From: Acinetobacter ursingii DSM 16037 = CIP 107286
GTDB lineage: Bacteria > Pseudomonadota > Gammaproteobacteria > Pseudomonadales > Moraxellaceae
Reading direction: 5' to 3'
Length of the DNA: 64,000 nucleotides
Assembly (NCBI RefSeq): GCF_000368825.1
Contig: NZ_KB849716.1
Span: 328,461-392,460, forward strand
The notes under the pieces were generated by a model that was not told the origin of the DNA, did no database searches, and saw only the letters and a program-made list of their open reading frames with translations. The first letter of the stretch is position 1. Each line of letters begins with the position of its first letter. The position numbers and the translations under genes are program-made. Shown here in pieces: positions 19,742 through 28,510 of this stretch.

Positions 19742-20083
19742 TTAAGCTTCTGGCGCTGGGCTATATTGCTCAATTAAAGGTTTTAACTCACCATTTTGGA
19801 ACATTTCCAGCATGATATCGCTACCACCGACCAACTCACCATTGACCCAAAGCTGTGGGAAAGTCGGCCAATTCGCAATTTGTGGCAGTGTTGCACGAAT
19901 ATCTGGATTTTCCAGAATATTCACATAGGCAAATGGACGACCAATTTGACTGAGTGCTTCAACCGCACGCGCAGAGAACCCACATTGTGGAAACTGCGGA
20001 GTGCCTTTCATATAAAGTAAAACCGAGTGCTTAGCAATTTGATCGCGAATCAGTGCTTCGGTGTCACGTGCTTGTTCAGTCAT
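19742..20083 (-). CDS. grxD: Monothiol glutaredoxin Grx4
   Basis: Binds and transfers [2Fe-2S] clusters together with BolA-type partners. 113 residues. It has the monothiol signature PQCGFS with the single active Cys, LYMKGTPQFP before it, and the glutathione-binding parts NWPTFPQLWVNGELVGGSDI. The ATG at 20083 with GAGGA upstream gives the standard family length; the 22 extra codons further upstream are not conserved-looking. It is divergent from argD. Confidence 0.95.
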   Translation of the reverse strand: MTEQARDTEALIRDQIAKHSVLLYMKGTPQFPQCGFSARAVEALSQIGRPFAYVNILENPDIRATLPQIANWPTFPQLWVNGELVGGSDIMLEMFQNGELKPLIEQYSPAPEA

Positions 20084-20244
20084 AGATAAATCCTCAACTA
20101 TTCTGCGACTATTATACCTAAAACCAGTGTGTTTGTTAGGATAGAACATGATAATTCTATTTTAATTTCGTTTAGCCCTTTCATTCTGCGGTTGTTTTTG
20201 CTTATATAAACCCTTTCCTTTTATTCAACAGATAAGAGTTCGTC

Positions 20245-21456
20245 ATGAATCACATTACTCTCGCCCCTGTACAACCTGATCAACCTTCACATTTGATGGC
20301 AACCTATGGCCGCCAAGCGATCAGTTTTGTACGAGGACGAGGTTCTTATCTTTATACAGAAGATGGCACAGAATATCTGGATGCTCTCACAGGTATAGCC
20401 GTTTGTGGCTTAGGTCATTCGCATCCTGTTATTGCAGAAGCGATTGCTGAACAGGCAGCCACTTTAATTCATACCAGCAACCTATTTGAAATCCCGTGGC
20501 AAACTGCTGCGGCACAAAAACTGGCCGAAGTTTCAGGCATGCAGGAAGTTTTCTTTTCCAATAGCGGCGCTGAAGCTAACGAAGGCGCAATTAAAATTGC
20601 ACGCAAGTACGCCAGCCAACAAGGCATTCAAAATCCTAAAATCGTCGTTGCTGAAAAATCTTTTCATGGGCGTACATTGGCGACGCTATCTGCAACAGGT
20701 AACAGTAAAGTTCAGGAAGGCTTTTTTCCTCTAGTTGAAGGATTTATTCGTGTGCCTTTCGGAGATTTGGAAGCATTGCAGGAAGTTGCTTTGCAACATC
20801 CCGATATTGTCGCGATTTTGATTGAACCGATTCAAGGTGAAGGTGGGATCAATACTGCACCGCAGGGTTTTAGCTATCTAGAAGATGTTCGCGCTCTATG
20901 TAATCAGCATAATTGGCTCATGATGCTAGATGAAATCCAAACTGGAAATGGTCGTACAGGTCAATATTTTGCATATCAACATACCAATATTGTTCCAGAT
21001 GTTTTAACGACTGCTAAAGGTTTGGGAAATGGCTTTCCTATTGGCGCTGTAATGACTCAAGCCAAAGCGGTAGGCATACTCGGGCCAGGTAGCCATGGTT
21101 CAACCTATGGTGGAACTGTGCTAGGTTCACGTGTGGTTTATACGGTGATTGATACGATTCAGAAAGAGAATGCAGTAGAAAATGCTGCAAAAGTGGGAAG
21201 CTACATTGTCGAGCAGTTACGTGGGCAACTTTCTGGTTTAAATGTCGAAGTGCGTGGTTTTGGGATGATGATTGGTGTTGAATTACCAAAAGCCTGCCCT
21301 GAAATGGTCGCTATCGCACGTGAAGAATATAAATTGATTGTCAATGTTACCGCGGGTTCTGTAGTACGTTTACTGCCCCCTCTAAATATGACTCAAGAAC
21401 AAGCTGATGATTTATTATCGCGTTTAGTTCCAGCCATTAAGCAATTTTTAGCTTAA
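20245..21456 (+). CDS. argD: Acetylornithine/succinyldiaminopimelate-type aminotransferase ArgD
   Basis: PLP-dependent class III transaminase; ArgD interconverts N-acetylglutamate semialdehyde and N-acetylornithine in arginine synthesis. 403 residues. Visible motifs are YLDALTGIAVCGLGHSHP, FFSNSGAEANEGAIKIARKY, SFHGRTLATLSATG, EPIQGEGGI, LMMLDEIQTGNGRTG and TTAKGLGNGFPIGAV, with the PLP Lys near 256. No arg genes are adjacent, and related enzymes (AstC, GabT) share these motifs, so ArgD is the best but not the only reading. Confidence 0.88.
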   Translation: MNHITLAPVQPDQPSHLMATYGRQAISFVRGRGSYLYTEDGTEYLDALTGIAVCGLGHSHPVIAEAIAEQAATLIHTSNLFEIPWQTAAAQKLAEVSGMQEVFFSNSGAEANEGAIKIARKYASQQGIQNPKIVVAEKSFHGRTLATLSATGNSKVQEGFFPLVEGFIRVPFGDLEALQEVALQHPDIVAILIEPIQGEGGINTAPQGFSYLEDVRALCNQHNWLMMLDEIQTGNGRTGQYFAYQHTNIVPDVLTTAKGLGNGFPIGAVMTQAKAVGILGPGSHGSTYGGTVLGSRVVYTVIDTIQKENAVENAAKVGSYIVEQLRGQLSGLNVEVRGFGMMIGVELPKACPEMVAIAREEYKLIVNVTAGSVVRLLPPLNMTQEQADDLLSRLVPAIKQFLA

Positions 21457-21481
21457 GTTTTAAGTTAAAAGCGTCTGTTTG

Positions 21482-21511
21482 AAAGCCACAATCATGTTGT
21501 GGCTTTTTTAT
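21482..21511 (+). terminator. Terminator after argD
   Basis: AAAGCCACAA / TTGTGGCTTT with a 5-nt loop, followed by a T run. Confidence 0.88.
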
Positions 21512-21525
21512 CGACATTAAAAAAT

Positions 21526-21560
21526 AAAAAATCGAGCTATTGGCATAACTCGATTTTTTA
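21526..21560 (-). terminator. Terminator of the LysR gene
   Basis: AAAAAATCGAG / CTCGATTTTTT with a 12-nt loop. The A run on the plus strand gives a T run on the minus strand, facing the LysR gene. Confidence 0.75.
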
Positions 21561-21589
21561 CCTGCTGTATTTACGGATATACGATGCGT

Positions 21590-22519
21590 TTAAGAGGCTT
21601 CCTGAAAAGTTCGTCCACCGGGTAACTGGCTAAAATACTGCTTTAACGCATCCAGACAACGATGAATCTTCATCGGCTGTTGTTCACGCTTAGACGTAAT
21701 TGCATACAGTGTAAAAGCGGGTAGATTCCAATCTGGTAAGACTTCAACCAAAGAACCATTTACAAGCTCTTTTTGTACATCCAAGTACAGAATTCTGGTT
21801 AAACCATGCCCTTGTTGACATAAAGATTTCGCGACAAAAACATTATTCGTTTGTAGACGAGTTTTCATGTCTATCGTTACGGACTCACCATTTGTAGCAT
21901 GCTGAAATGAAAAGTGCTGGTAATTATTCATTAGATTTACAGGAATCAGATCATGATTCTTTAAATCTTCAGGACGCGAAATGGGGGCTGATTGATTCAA
22001 ATAGCTCGGTGAAGCGACCAAAACCTGATCGACACGTGCCATTGGAATAATGGTTAAGTTTTGATCCTCAATTTTTGGGCTCATACGAATGGCAATATCA
22101 ATGCGCCCTTCGATAAGATCAATATATCGATGATCTGCTTCAAAATTTACAGATAGTCCACGATGTGCAGACATCCAGTGAGATAAAGCTGGGACAACAT
22201 GTAAGGCGCCTAATTCGGGAGTGGTTGCAATACGCAAATCTCCAACCAAATCATCTCGCAATTCATTAATACGAATCTTGCCACGTTCCGCAGCAGCTAG
22301 CATTTCCTGGCAACTGTGGAAAAAAGCTTGTCCAGCCTCAGTTAAGCTTAATTTACGGGTAGAACGGTGAAGAAGTGTTACTTCCATGTCCTGCTCTAGA
22401 GACCGAATCTGTTGACTCACTGCACTGGTGGTAATACCCAGATCACGGGCGGCACCACTAAACGAACTTTTCTCTACAACACAAGCAAACACTCCCATTG
22501 CTCGAAGTTGATCTAACAT
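21590..22519 (-). CDS. LysR-family transcriptional regulator
   Basis: 309 residues. The N-terminal winged helix (MLDQLRAMGVFACVVEKSSFSGAARDLGITTSAVSQ..., LHRSTRKLSLTEAG) is typical of LysR, followed by an effector-binding domain with RIDIAIRMSPKIEDQNL, resembling the CrgA-like subgroup. The ATG at 22519 with GAGGG eight bases upstream gives the normal LysR start; the 19 upstream codons are not needed. No divergently transcribed target is adjacent, since nlpD runs in the same direction. Target genes and ligand unknown. Confidence 0.9.
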   Translation of the reverse strand: MLDQLRAMGVFACVVEKSSFSGAARDLGITTSAVSQQIRSLEQDMEVTLLHRSTRKLSLTEAGQAFFHSCQEMLAAAERGKIRINELRDDLVGDLRIATTPELGALHVVPALSHWMSAHRGLSVNFEADHRYIDLIEGRIDIAIRMSPKIEDQNLTIIPMARVDQVLVASPSYLNQSAPISRPEDLKNHDLIPVNLMNNYQHFSFQHATNGESVTIDMKTRLQTNNVFVAKSLCQQGHGLTRILYLDVQKELVNGSLVEVLPDWNLPAFTLYAITSKREQQPMKIHRCLDALKQYFSQLPGGRTFQEAS

Positions 22520-22627
22520 AAATTTCCCTCTAAACTTATGAGATGCAGTTATCATTATTTGATAAAGGCATCTCATTGTATTATACGGAGAAATTTAGCT
22601 TTTGCATTATTTAATTTCAACTTTCAA

Positions 22628-23476
22628 CTAGTTCATTGGGATAATATTTGCAGGATTAATGGGTTTACCATCTAAGCGAATTTGGAACTCTAACATGACG
22701 CGATTGGTGCCAGATGAGCCCATTTCCGCAATTTTTTGTCCTGCTGTGACGTTATCGCCACTTTTAACCAGCATTTTACTGTTATGCGCATAAGCCGTAA
22801 TGTAGCCATCAATATGTTTGATCAACACTAAATTACCGTACTCTTTAAGTCCATCCGCAGCATAGACAACTTGTCCATTTGCCGCTGCATAAATTGGGTC
22901 ACCTAGATTTCCACCATAGCGTAGACCTTTTACATTTGTTGCTGGATTAAATTGCTGAATCACGGGTCCAGCCGATGGTTTTACCCAACGTAAACTGGTT
23001 GAAGTTGGCGTTGCTGTAATAACGGGTGCTGTTGTTACAGGTGCAACAGCTGGAGTGACTGAACGAGATGTCGTCTGTGTGGTCGTCGATGGTGTTGTAG
23101 GCAGTGCAATCGTTTGACGTTGTATTGGTGCAGCTTGGGTAATAGGTTGCGTCGTCGTGGTACGTTTGGCTGCTGAACCTTTTAAACGTAAGGACTGGTT
23201 GACATAAATTCGATATGGTGGCGCGATATCATTTAATTGTGCAATATTGATGTAATTCAAACCATAACGCGCAGCAATTCCACTCAAGGTATCTCCTGAG
23301 CGCACCGTATAATAATCCGGTGAATTCATTACACGGGTTGAATTTGAAATTTGCGGCTTAGAAGCGCAACCTGTTATTGCAAGTGCGGAGACAACCGCCA
23401 CAGACATCATTATTTTTTTTAGAAATCTATGGCTTGAAATAAACGCGATTTCACTTTCATGTCGAAGCAATGGCAT
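22628..23476 (-). CDS. nlpD: NlpD-like LysM/M23 lipoprotein, degenerate endopeptidase
   Basis: Outer membrane lipoprotein that in E. coli activates the amidase AmiC in cell separation. 282 residues: signal and lipobox ALAITGC, LysM domain (YYTVRSGDTLSGIAARYGLN...), a long Thr/Pro/Ala-rich linker, and a C-terminal M23 domain. Zinc ligands are missing: GLRYGGNLGDPIYAA stands where HxxxD would be and GTNRVMLEFQIR where HLHFE would be, as in the degenerate LytM activators NlpD and EnvC. The ATG at 23476 follows GAGGGAG. surE lies just upstream, the known surE-nlpD neighbourhood. A terminator lies between them. Confidence 0.9.
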   Translation of the reverse strand: MPLLRHESEIAFISSHRFLKKIMMSVAVVSALAITGCASKPQISNSTRVMNSPDYYTVRSGDTLSGIAARYGLNYINIAQLNDIAPPYRIYVNQSLRLKGSAAKRTTTTQPITQAAPIQRQTIALPTTPSTTTQTTSRSVTPAVAPVTTAPVITATPTSTSLRWVKPSAGPVIQQFNPATNVKGLRYGGNLGDPIYAAANGQVVYAADGLKEYGNLVLIKHIDGYITAYAHNSKMLVKSGDNVTAGQKIAEMGSSGTNRVMLEFQIRLDGKPINPANIIPMN

Positions 23477-23529
23477 CGATCTCCCTCTCTCATCAATATA
23501 AAACAACAGACATTTGCGCTAAGAGTACC

Positions 23530-23562
23530 AAAAAAGGACGAAGACGCACGTTCATCGTCCTA
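23530..23562 (-). terminator. Terminator between surE and nlpD
   Basis: On the minus strand AGGACGA / TCGTCCT encloses 13 nt and is followed by TTTTTT. So surE transcripts probably end before nlpD, which would then need its own promoter. Confidence 0.75.
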
Positions 23563-23620
23563 ATTTTCACAAAGTTATAACATTCTGCACTGTTTAACGA
23601 TGGGTTTATTTTCAAATAGA

Positions 23621-24388
23621 TCAAGATAATGATTTTTGCAAATCTTCAAGTATTGCATAGTTAGTAGCATCCATCTGAATAGGCGTAATGCTGACATAAC
23701 CATTGGCAACTGCAAAAAAATCGGACTGGGCATGGCTAGGCGTTCTTTTAGGATCTGTCACCGCTTCACCAGCGAGTCCAATCCAGTACACTTGCCGACC
23801 ACGCGGATCAACATGGCTCGTAATTGGCTTAGACTGTGCACGAAGCCCCTGATATGTGATCTTTTCACCCATAAGTTTCGGCACATCTGGAATATTAATA
23901 TTCAAAATATGACGAGGCGGTAACTGTGGTAAGCCTCGCGCGATAAAATCATGTACCCATTGAGCGGCAACTGCATAATCATCTGCATGTTCATAAGACC
24001 GCACATTGCTACCCGCCAGAGACACAGCAATTGCAGGCTGTTTCATTAAACGTCCTTCAAATGCAGCACCGACTGTACCTGAATAAAGCACATCATCACC
24101 GAGATTTGCCCCGCTATTAATGCCACTCACAACCAGATCAAATTCAAAATCGAACAAACCATTCATGGAAAGATAGACACAATCCGCCGGTGTACCATTG
24201 ACTGCCCAGACATCCTGCGCAATTGGAATGGGGCGTAAAGGACGATCTAAGGTCAACGCACTAGAAAATCCACTTCGCTCACTTTCTGGAGCGACCACAA
24301 CAACACGACCTAAGGGTTTTAAAGCTTGCGCAAGCGCCTGAATGCCGGGTGCAAAGACACCATCATCGTTGGCTATAAGAATATTCAC
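23621..24388 (-). CDS. surE: 5'-nucleotidase SurE
   Basis: Metal-dependent phosphatase of nucleoside 5'-monophosphates, stationary-phase survival family. 255 residues from the GTG at 24388, which gives the normal start [15 protein letters not shown] with the DD metal pair. Further blocks are [36 protein letters not shown] and [24 protein letters not shown]. There is no in-frame ATG nearby; the TTG at 24427 would add 13 unlike residues. Ends with its own terminator before nlpD. Confidence 0.94.
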   Translation of the reverse strand: MNILIANDDGVFAPGIQALAQALKPLGRVVVVAPESERSGFSSALTLDRPLRPIPIAQDVWAVNGTPADCVYLSMNGLFDFEFDLVVSGINSGANLGDDVLYSGTVGAAFEGRLMKQPAIAVSLAGSNVRSYEHADDYAVAAQWVHDFIARGLPQLPPRHILNINIPDVPKLMGEKITYQGLRAQSKPITSHVDPRGRQVYWIGLAGEAVTDPKRTPSHAQSDFFAVANGYVSITPIQMDATNYAILEDLQKSLS

Positions 24389-24489
24389 AAAACACGATCT
24401 CGATAAATGACTGATGAGGTTATTCAATTGAAATATTCATTGAATTATATATATTTAGCGACTAAATTCATTAATAATTTTGTGAAACC

Positions 24490-24864
24490 ATGAGAACGTC
24501 ATTTATATCACGCTTTTGTTTATTTACTTTAACGGCAATCACATTTAGTCAAATGGCATTTGCAAATGAAGCATTGTCTCAGGCAGAACGTAATGCTTTA
24601 GTCAAAGAAGATATTGCAGGAACACAAGTTTTAAGTGAAGTTTGCCCTACTCTGATTGGGAAAAATGCGACATTTGAGCAAAATATTCAAAAATTGATTC
24701 AAACTAATCTAAAAGCCTATTCGGGTCAAAATATGACGTTTGCAGCATTACAAAATGATGCTGAATATAAATCTCTATTGGCTGACGCACATCAAACACT
24801 CAAAGAAACTTCGACTGATGAACAAAAAACAGTATGTGAAGATGTTTTAAGTTATCAAGAATAA
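24490..24864 (+). CDS. Small exported MCR_0457-like protein, first of two tandem copies
   Basis: 124 residues with a Sec signal peptide ending near QMAFA. The mature part is helical with two Cys, in VLSEVCPTLIGKNATF and at TVCEDVLSYQE, likely one disulfide. It resembles the small MCR_0457 family that I know only from Moraxellaceae. The next gene (25015) encodes a paralog with the same two Cys blocks. Function unknown; no lipobox. Divergent from surE. Confidence 0.75.
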   Translation: MRTSFISRFCLFTLTAITFSQMAFANEALSQAERNALVKEDIAGTQVLSEVCPTLIGKNATFEQNIQKLIQTNLKAYSGQNMTFAALQNDAEYKSLLADAHQTLKETSTDEQKTVCEDVLSYQE

Positions 24865-24886
24865 GTTGTCGATCTGGTCAAATTTT

Positions 24887-24915
24887 GGTTCTAAATAATT
24901 CAATTACTTAGAACC
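24887..24915. other. Hairpin after the first MCR_0457-like gene
   Basis: GGTTCTAA (24887-24894) pairs with TTAGAACC (24908-24915). No T run, so a processing or stabilising hairpin is as likely as a terminator. Confidence 0.4.
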
Positions 24916-25014
24916 TAGTTCTGCATAAGTTCTACAGCAAAGATACAAATTAAAACTGCTTTTCATGCTATAAGTGATTCAAATTCTTTAAGTCTTATTT
25001 GAGTTTGAGTTTTT

Positions 25015-25416
25015 ATGAAAAAAAATGTGTTTAAAATAGCTGGATTATCATTTCTCCTCGCTTCTAGCGTTTTCACCAGCACTGCCTTTGCCAAAGACAA
25101 AAAAGCTGAATCTGAACAAATTGAAGTTACTCCAACTTCTGATAACGTTACCCCTCAAGAACTTGCGGCAATTTATGTCTTGTCTGAGGTATGTCCAAGC
25201 CTGATTGGTAAGGATTTAAAGTTTAATAAAGCTTATGAAAACTTGGTCAAAGCTTATTTGAACAATGAACCAAACGCTGTTGAGGTTTTAAAGAAACGTG
25301 CTAAAAGCAAAGAATTTCAACCTGCTTTGAAAGAAGCTCGTGCAGATGCCAAAAAAGCATCTGATGATGACAATCGTCAAATTTGCGATGATGTCCGTAA
25401 TTATTATTCGAAATAA
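25015..25416 (+). CDS. Small exported MCR_0457-like protein, second tandem copy
   Basis: 133 residues, signal peptide ending at STAFA. The mature protein begins with a charged, Thr/Glu-rich stretch absent from the first copy. It shares VLSEVCPSLIGKDLKFNKAYENL and the C-terminal QICDDVRNYYSK block, so both Cys positions are kept. Clearly a tandem duplication that has diverged. Together with the downstream PBP5-type gene this hints at an envelope role, which is only inference. Confidence 0.75.
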   Translation: MKKNVFKIAGLSFLLASSVFTSTAFAKDKKAESEQIEVTPTSDNVTPQELAAIYVLSEVCPSLIGKDLKFNKAYENLVKAYLNNEPNAVEVLKKRAKSKEFQPALKEARADAKKASDDDNRQICDDVRNYYSK

Positions 25417-25442
25417 CTGATTATTTACAATATGTATGAAAT

Positions 25443-25477
25443 AAGCCGACTTTTAACGTAGAAGTCGGCTTGGCTTT
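25443..25477 (+). terminator. Probable weak terminator after the second MCR_0457-like gene
   Basis: AAGCCGACTT / AAGTCGGCTT, 10 perfect pairs around 9 nt, but only a poor T tract (GGCTTTAT). Confidence 0.5.
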
Positions 25478-25529
25478 ATCCTAAAATGCTAGGCTCGTCT
25501 GCTTCACACAAGTTATCGGAACGCCTAGA

Positions 25530-26678
25530 ATGATTCAAAAAAGCACCTTTGCTGCACTTATACTCTTACCATCATTTACCTATGCAGCAACTGTTTTATC
25601 CTCACCCCCAGAATTAAATAATAAATCTTATGTCTTAATGGATTATGAGACGGGGCAAATTCTCGCATCGAAGAATGAAAACGAACATCTTGCCCCTGCC
25701 TCAATGACCAAAATGATGACCAGTTATATCATTGAGCAAAAACTTTTAAAGGGTGAATTGACTGAAAATGAAAGCGTTCGCATGAACGAATCCGCATGGT
25801 GTCGTGGCAGCAGTGCAGAATCGTGTATGTACGTTCCTTTAAATGGTACAGCGACCGTTCTGGAAATGTTACGCGGTATTATTGTGCAATCGGGTAACGA
25901 TGCTTCTGTTGCAATGGCTGAACATATTGCAGGTAACGAAGGAACGTTTGCCCACATGATGAATCAGGAAGCTAAGCGTATTGGCATGTCCAATACTCAC
26001 TTTATTAACTCAACAGGGATGCCTGCTGACGGTCATTATTCTTCTGCAAAGGATATGGCGCTTCTTGCACAACATATTATCAAAGACAGTTCAAAATATT
26101 ACCCGATTTATTCTGAAAAAGAATTTACCTTTAATGGAATCAAACAAGGTAACCGTAATGCGTTACTTTATACAGATCCAAGCGTTGATGGTTTAAAAAC
26201 AGGTCATACCAACGAAGCTGGTTTTTGTATGACCACATCAAGTAAGCGCGGTCCTATGCGTTTAATCTCTGTGATCTTTGGCACACCAAGCATGAATGAA
26301 CGTGCTTCTCAAACACGTACATTATTGGCTTGGGGTTTTTCTAACTTTGAAACCGTCAATGTTCAACCTGCAAATCAAGTTTTAGCAAAAGCTAAAGTCT
26401 GGTTTGGTAAGGAAGATGAAGTTCAAATTGGTCTAGCTGAAAACTTCAATGTTACTATGCCGAAAGGTCAAGCGGATAACATCAAAACTCAACTGGTGAT
26501 TCAGCCTAAACTGAATGCGCCTTTGGCGAAAGGTCAAGTGGTAGGTAAATTGGTGGCAAGTCTTGATGGTAAAGTCATTGCTGAAAAACCACTTGTGGCT
26601 TTAAAGCCTGTAGAAGAAGCAGGTTTCTTCGCGCGTATGATCGATCATATCAAAATGTTTTTTAGTAACTTATTTTAA
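25530..26678 (+). CDS. dacC: D-alanyl-D-alanine carboxypeptidase, PBP5/6 type
   Basis: Trims the terminal D-Ala of peptidoglycan pentapeptides at the periplasmic face. 382 residues: signal peptide (MIQKSTFAALILLPSFTYA), SMTK with the catalytic Ser at 58, SGNDAS as the SxN motif near 119, and KTGHTNEAGF. The C-terminal beta domain ends in an amphipathic helix (FFARMIDHIKMFFSNLF) that would anchor it to the inner membrane. A second family member is encoded at 54987-56297. The symbol is by similarity; which paralog corresponds to dacA or dacC cannot be settled here. Confidence 0.9.
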   Translation: MIQKSTFAALILLPSFTYAATVLSSPPELNNKSYVLMDYETGQILASKNENEHLAPASMTKMMTSYIIEQKLLKGELTENESVRMNESAWCRGSSAESCMYVPLNGTATVLEMLRGIIVQSGNDASVAMAEHIAGNEGTFAHMMNQEAKRIGMSNTHFINSTGMPADGHYSSAKDMALLAQHIIKDSSKYYPIYSEKEFTFNGIKQGNRNALLYTDPSVDGLKTGHTNEAGFCMTTSSKRGPMRLISVIFGTPSMNERASQTRTLLAWGFSNFETVNVQPANQVLAKAKVWFGKEDEVQIGLAENFNVTMPKGQADNIKTQLVIQPKLNAPLAKGQVVGKLVASLDGKVIAEKPLVALKPVEEAGFFARMIDHIKMFFSNLF

Positions 26679-26689
26679 TCATGTTTAAA

Positions 26690-26768
26690 AGACTTCATTC
26701 ATCAGGCCCTTTTATTTCTGCCTCTGGGAGAAAAATAAAGAGAGTTTAAACAATGGTGAAAGAAGTCT
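26690..26768 (+). repeat. 79-bp interspersed inverted-repeat element, copy A
   Basis: Terminal arms AGACTTCATTCA and TGAAAGAAGTCT pair at 10 of 12 positions. They enclose a central hairpin in TTTATTTCTGCCTCTGGGAG-AAAAATAAA and the core GTTTAAACAATGG. It lies directly after the carboxypeptidase gene. Confidence 0.8.
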
Positions 26769-26783
26769 AAAGTCAGTCATTTG

Positions 26784-26816
26784 AGCATTCAGGCACTTAG
26801 TCTGAATGCTTTTTTA
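26784..26816 (+). terminator. Terminator downstream of dacC and repeat copy A
   Basis: AGCATTCAG / CTGAATGCT with a 9-nt loop and six following T residues. Confidence 0.82.
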
Positions 26817-26853
26817 TTTTATAATTCCCTAATCTTTGACTTTGAAGCTCACC

Positions 26854-27393
26854 ATGACCCAAAACATTCGACCTTATTTAGATCAATATCCACAAATTGA
26901 TGAGAGTTGTTATATCGATGAAATGTCTGTGGTGGTTGGAGATGTTCAATTGGCTGAAAATGTTTCTGTCTGGCCTTTCGCGGTGATTCGTGGTGATGTT
27001 AATCATATTCGCATTGGTAAAAACAGCAATGTGCAAGATCACTCCATGCTACATGTGACACATAAGCAAACTGGCAAACCTGAAGGCTCTCCTTTAATTA
27101 TTGGTGAAGATGTCACCGTTGGTCATCATGTGACTTTACATGGTTGTACAATTGGCAATCGTGTTTTGATTGGTATTAATACCGTTATTTTAGACGATGT
27201 CATTGTTGAAGATGATGTGATGATTGGTGCAGGTAGTTTGGTTCCACCGCGTAAAGTTCTAGAAAGTGGATACTTATATGTCGGAAGTCCTGTTCAGAAA
27301 GTACGGCCTTTAACCGATAAAGAAAAAGCCTTTTTACCTTATTCAGCACAGAATTATGTGAAGGTGAAAAATAATTATTTGAAGGAATTATAG
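26854..27393 (+). CDS. Gamma-class carbonic anhydrase family protein (YrdA-like)
   Basis: 179 residues of left-handed beta-helix hexapeptide repeats. Conserved elements are WPFAVIRGDVNHIRIGKNSNVQDHSMLHV, with the Arg/Asp and first metal His, then VGHHVTLHGCTIGNRVLIGI with the other His ligands, and ends with SPVQKVRPLT. Many relatives bind zinc without proven carbonic anhydrase activity. The ATG at 26854 gives the family start; the earlier TTG at 26836 is rejected. The next gene starts four bases after its stop. Confidence 0.9.
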   Translation: MTQNIRPYLDQYPQIDESCYIDEMSVVVGDVQLAENVSVWPFAVIRGDVNHIRIGKNSNVQDHSMLHVTHKQTGKPEGSPLIIGEDVTVGHHVTLHGCTIGNRVLIGINTVILDDVIVEDDVMIGAGSLVPPRKVLESGYLYVGSPVQKVRPLTDKEKAFLPYSAQNYVKVKNNYLKEL

Positions 27394-27396
27394 TCA

Positions 27397-27954
27397 ATGA
27401 GAACACGCCGAGATACCCCTATTTTTTTAATTTATCTCGATAATGTCGTGCCTTATTATTATTTCTATCTCATTCCATTGATGATTGCGCTGATCTTTGT
27501 GAGTTTCGATTTTAATTTTTCTGGATTACTCCACACCACTATGGTGACGAAGCTTTCAAACCAGCACAAATTTCTGAATGACTTTTTCGCAATATGTACA
27601 TTGATTACACTAATTCTTTGTTTTTTTAATTATTTAGTCATTACACTCAACGCTATACAACGAAAAAATCTGAGATTGTACTATTCCAAATTTAATCCTA
27701 AGTACCGCGTTTTTTTTGGCATTTTAGGAATTATCTTTTTCTTATTTATACTGTTTTTTATGTGCTTAAGCTGGTTTTTACTTGATGATCGTATGCCAGA
27801 CTTTTCAAAAAAAGGCGCATACTTCACTTATTTAAGGCAATTTTCACACCCTTATATCAGTGCAATCATCATGAGTTTACAATACCTTCTGTGTGTGTTT
27901 TTTGCACTGTACTTTCTTTTCATTCTCAATGTCCGTAAGTATTGTCGCCAATAG
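27397..27954 (+). CDS. Membrane protein of unknown function, four predicted segments
   Basis: 185 residues, very rich in Phe, Leu and Tyr. Predicted membrane segments lie near 20-38, 64-86, 104-128 and 155-178, with basic loops (NAIQRKNLRLYYSKFNPKYR) placing them on the cytoplasmic side. Not recognised as a named family. It begins three bases after the carbonic-anhydrase-like gene, so it is very likely cotranscribed with it. A link to bicarbonate handling is possible but not shown. Confidence 0.7.
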   Translation: MRTRRDTPIFLIYLDNVVPYYYFYLIPLMIALIFVSFDFNFSGLLHTTMVTKLSNQHKFLNDFFAICTLITLILCFFNYLVITLNAIQRKNLRLYYSKFNPKYRVFFGILGIIFFLFILFFMCLSWFLLDDRMPDFSKKGAYFTYLRQFSHPYISAIIMSLQYLLCVFFALYFLFILNVRKYCRQ

Positions 27955-28020
27955 TAGATGCAGCCTAGCCACCACGCCCCAAATTTTGTATCATACTGCT
28001 TTTAAATCAGGGTGCTTTTT

Positions 28021-28506
28021 ATGACCACTTGGACACCGCACGTTACCGTTGCCACAGTTGTTGAAAAAGATGGTCGCTTTCTATTTGTTGAAGAACATAG
28101 CGAAGGCGTGACCCATACCGTATTCAACCAACCTGCGGGTCATGTTGAATCTGGTGAAACCCTGATCCAAGCTGCGATTCGTGAAACTCTTGAAGAAACA
28201 GGCCATACGGTTGAAATTGATGCCTTGCTTGGCATATATACTTATACACCACCGATGTTTCCAGATCGGACCTATTACCGTTTTTGCTTTTTAGCGCAAA
28301 GTGTCAATGTTGACCTAAATGCGACATTAGATACAGGTATTGTCCGCGCTGTCTGGATGAATCTGGATGAATTGCAGGAAACAGCTCGCGCACGTAGTCC
28401 GTTGGTCACCAAAGCCATTCAAGATGCTTTAAGCGGTCAACGCTTTCCTTTATCGCTCATTTATGAGCACCACTCTCCTTCTTTCACTTCAAATCTGGAT
28501 GCTTAA
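28021..28506 (+). CDS. nudJ: Nudix phosphatase NudJ
   Basis: Hydrolyses nucleoside and thiamine (pyrimidine precursor) pyrophosphates in the E. coli case. 161 residues with a full Nudix box, [22 protein letters not shown], preceded by [18 protein letters not shown]. The ATG at 28021 is chosen; a TTG at 28012 is in a pyrimidine-rich stretch. It heads nudJ-mnmA-hflD-purB, the gene order of E. coli. Confidence 0.93.
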   Translation: MTTWTPHVTVATVVEKDGRFLFVEEHSEGVTHTVFNQPAGHVESGETLIQAAIRETLEETGHTVEIDALLGIYTYTPPMFPDRTYYRFCFLAQSVNVDLNATLDTGIVRAVWMNLDELQETARARSPLVTKAIQDALSGQRFPLSLIYEHHSPSFTSNLDA

Positions 28507-28510
28507 TCCT

